Below are positions 61,964 to 64,000 of a stretch of 64,000 bases of DNA, in pieces (positions within the stretch are counted from its first letter, which is position 1; each line of letters begins with the position of its first letter). This DNA comes from Cellvibrio japonicus Ueda107 (GTDB taxonomy: Bacteria > Pseudomonadota > Gammaproteobacteria > Pseudomonadales > Cellvibrionaceae). Under the pieces are notes generated by a model. It was not told the DNA's origin and made no database searches. It saw nothing but the letters and a program-made list of their open reading frames with translations. The stretch covers positions 3,790,501-3,854,500 of the forward strand of contig NC_010995.1 of NCBI RefSeq assembly GCF_000019225.1, in the 5' to 3' direction. A program made the position numbers and the translations under genes.

Positions 61964-63319
61964 ATGTTAGAAACACTAATGCTCTCCCGCATTCAATTTG
62001 CCGCGAATATATCCTTCCATATTTTATTTCCCTCAATCTCCATCGCCCTCTGCTGGTTTCTGTTTTATTTCAAGCTGCGTTACAAGGGCGAAGGCGATGA
62101 TGTGTGGATGCGCGCTTACCGTTTTTGGGTAAAGGTTTTTGCACTTACCTTTGCACTGGGTGTCGTCAGCGGTATCACCATGAGTTTCCAGTTCGGCACC
62201 AACTGGCCGGGCTATATGGAAACCGTGGGCAATATCGCCGGGCCGCTGCTGGGTTACGAAGTGTTGACGGCGTTTTTTCTAGAGGCGACCTTCCTCGGCA
62301 TTATGCTGTTCGGGATTAATCGCGTCTCCAATCGCATGCACACCCTGTCCACATTCATCGTCGCCTTGGGCACCACCCTGTCGGCCTTCTGGATTATTGC
62401 ACTGAACAGTTGGATGCAAACACCCACCGGTTTTGAAATGCGCGATGGTGTTGCCCACGCAGTGGATTGGTGGGCAATTATTTTCAATCCCTCCATGCCC
62501 TATCGTCTCGCCCATATGCTGGTGGCATCAGGCTTAACCGCTGCATTTTTAATTGCTGGTTTATCGGCCTATCGTCTGCTCAAGGGTGACCACAAACCGG
62601 CACCGCGCCTTGCCTTAAAAACTGCAGTGATTGCCGCGGCCATATTAATTCCGCTACAAATTTTATTGGGTGACTTCCACGGCCTCAACTCGCTCAAGTA
62701 CCAACCCGCCAAGATCGCGGCCGTGGAAGCGGTATGGCACACCGAAAAAGGCGCACCGCTGGTACTCTTCGCCATCCCCGATAAGGAAACCCAAACCAAC
62801 CGGTTTGCGCTGGAAATTCCCAAACTGGCCAGCCTGATCCTCACCCATGACCCGGACGGAGAAATCAAAGGCATCAGCTCCTTCGATGGCGTACACCCGC
62901 CGGTTACCCCTATGTTCTACGGTTTCCGCATTATGGTCGGTGTGGGGGTATTAATGCTGATCGTCGCCTGGTGGGGCGCCTTTACCTACTGGCGCAACCA
63001 GGAAATACCGCCGCTATTGTTAAAGATTTATGTGGGCATGACCTTCTCCGGTTGGATTGCCACCCTGGCGGGTTGGTATGTCACGGAAATTGGTCGCCAA
63101 CCCTGGCTGGTGACCGGCGTATTAGCCACAGCCGATGCGGTTACCCAAACCCCCGCCGCCAATGTCGGTACCTCACTGGCTATTTACCTGACACTCTATG
63201 CGGTATTACTGGTTGCCTATATACGCACATTATTTTTGATGGCGAAAAAATCCGTCCTGGTCGATCGCCCGGAAGAAATCCAAACCCTGCAAGACCAATT
63301 GCTGGCGCAAAAACCCTAG
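61964..63319 (+). CDS. cydA: Cytochrome bd-type quinol oxidase subunit I
   Basis: A 451-residue subunit carrying the haems of a bd-type oxidase. His-19 (ISFH), a membrane His in PYRLAHMLVASG, and the quinol/haem region GWYVTEIGRQPW near 390 are present. The Q-loop is short and of the CioA (cyanide-insensitive) type rather than the long E. coli type. About nine spans. It reduces oxygen to water using ubiquinol, at high oxygen affinity. The stop is 9 bases before cydB. Confidence 0.93.
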   Translation: MLETLMLSRIQFAANISFHILFPSISIALCWFLFYFKLRYKGEGDDVWMRAYRFWVKVFALTFALGVVSGITMSFQFGTNWPGYMETVGNIAGPLLGYEVLTAFFLEATFLGIMLFGINRVSNRMHTLSTFIVALGTTLSAFWIIALNSWMQTPTGFEMRDGVAHAVDWWAIIFNPSMPYRLAHMLVASGLTAAFLIAGLSAYRLLKGDHKPAPRLALKTAVIAAAILIPLQILLGDFHGLNSLKYQPAKIAAVEAVWHTEKGAPLVLFAIPDKETQTNRFALEIPKLASLILTHDPDGEIKGISSFDGVHPPVTPMFYGFRIMVGVGVLMLIVAWWGAFTYWRNQEIPPLLLKIYVGMTFSGWIATLAGWYVTEIGRQPWLVTGVLATADAVTQTPAANVGTSLAIYLTLYAVLLVAYIRTLFLMAKKSVLVDRPEEIQTLQDQLLAQKP

Positions 63320-63328
63320 GAGCACATG

Positions 63329-64000
63329 ATGAATGAATTAACCCAACTCAGCGGCCAGGCATTTTGGTTACCGGTTATTTTTATTGGCTTGATGGGACTC
63401 GCCTTTTTTATCTACGCAATCCTCGACGGCTACGACCTGGGCGTCGGCATCCTCTTACCCAAGGACTCCGAACAGCAGCGCGACACCATGATCGCCAGTA
63501 TCGGCCCCTTCTGGGATGCCAATGAAACCTGGCTGGTACTGGGCATCGGTATCCTGCTGATCGCGTTCCCCACGGCGCACAGCATGATTTTATTTCACCT
63601 GTATCTACCGGTGACGGTCATGCTCGCCGGATTAATCTTGCGCGGTGTCGCCTTTGACTTCCGCGCAAAGGCACCCGCCGATCACAAAGATTTATGGGAC
63701 AAGGTCTTTAAAACCGGTTCGCTGCTGGCCAGCCTGGCTCAAGGCTATATGCTCGGCATGTACATCATGGGTTTTGAACAAAGCATTGCCGCCGCCCTGT
63801 TCGCCACCCTCAGCGCTATTTGTGTAACAGCTGGCTACAGTTTTATCGGCGCGGCCTGGCTGGTGATGAAAACCGAAGGCGAACTGCAAGTACGCGCTGC
63901 ACGCCTGACCCGCAAATGTGCCTGGTTGATGGGGTTGGGATTGATCACCGTATCCATCGTCAACCCGTTGGTCAGTGATACCATTTTTCAAAAATGGTTT
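63329..64000 (+). CDS. cydB: Cytochrome bd-type quinol oxidase subunit II (cut by window edge)
   Basis: The first 224 residues of CydB, running off the right end with the frame open. FFIYAILDGYDLGVGILLP and GPFWDANETWLVLGIGILLIAFP near the N-terminus are diagnostic. ATG 63329 has AGGAG 6 bases upstream; ATG 63326 is only 3 from it. It is cotranscribed with cydA and shares membrane spans with it in the oxidase. Confidence 0.93.
   Translation, partial: MNELTQLSGQAFWLPVIFIGLMGLAFFIYAILDGYDLGVGILLPKDSEQQRDTMIASIGPFWDANETWLVLGIGILLIAFPTAHSMILFHLYLPVTVMLAGLILRGVAFDFRAKAPADHKDLWDKVFKTGSLLASLAQGYMLGMYIMGFEQSIAAALFATLSAICVTAGYSFIGAAWLVMKTEGELQVRAARLTRKCAWLMGLGLITVSIVNPLVSDTIFQKWF

Overview
The window reads as chromosomal DNA of a Gram-negative gammaproteobacterium, most like the Cellvibrionaceae/Pseudomonadales. 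The main reason is conserved gene order: rluD-pgeF, bamD, nadE, pilS-pilR, the minor pilin cluster, then ispH-fkpB-lspA-ileS-ribF-murJ. This order resembles the Pseudomonas type IV pilus neighbourhood. The family assignment (for example Cellvibrio) is an inference, not a proof. No rRNA, tRNA or CRISPR array was seen.

Layout. (1) 1-3310: the proximal end of an integron. The integrase gene (2339-3310) points right. The cassettes run left on the minus strand: a YodC-like protein, two unknown proteins, a small membrane protein, and a further cassette cut by the window edge. Matched 7-bp core sites bound each cassette. A textbook LexA box sits in the integrase promoter, so recombination is probably under SOS control. 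(2) 3415-9056: a GC-rich, translationally coupled efflux operon (TolC-like, HlyD-like, two ABC-2 permeases, no ATPase), a DUF924 protein and an SMR efflux protein. (3) 9251-15143: a large AsmA-like DUF748 protein, a small Cys-rich CWC protein, and clpB.

(4) 15246-26404: a compact biosynthetic cluster on the minus strand. It holds one 2596-residue type I polyketide synthase, a RhlB-like glycosyltransferase, a type II thioesterase and an MFS exporter. The synthase appears to have a decayed enoyl reductase and ends in an NRPS-like condensation domain. Together these suggest an exported, glycosylated, unsaturated polyketide/lipid. (5) 26834-31555: divergent from the synthase, four secreted proteins of unknown role. 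Two are paralogues with one C-terminal CxxCH haem motif each; the other two carry duplicated DUF1330-like ferredoxin-fold repeats. Regions 4 and 5 are the best candidates for an undescribed system.

(6) 31633-55296: core genes: pgeF, rluD, bamD, nadE, pilSR, the operon fimU-pilV-pilW-pilX-pilY1-pilE, a divergent fimT-like gene, then ispH, fkpB, lspA, ileS, ribF and murJ. (7) 55405-64000: LexA-controlled yebG, a gene-free 398-bp stretch with strong hairpins, a periplasmic binding-like protein, a Pr6Pr membrane protein, a methyltransferase-PhyH fusion, a lipoprotein GDPD, and a GbsR-type regulator followed by cydA and a truncated cydB behind an ANR/FNR-like box.

Two near-perfect LexA boxes (intI and yebG) imply a shared SOS response. 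Start codons were often moved inward from the longest open frame where a ribosome binding site or family N-terminus supported it.
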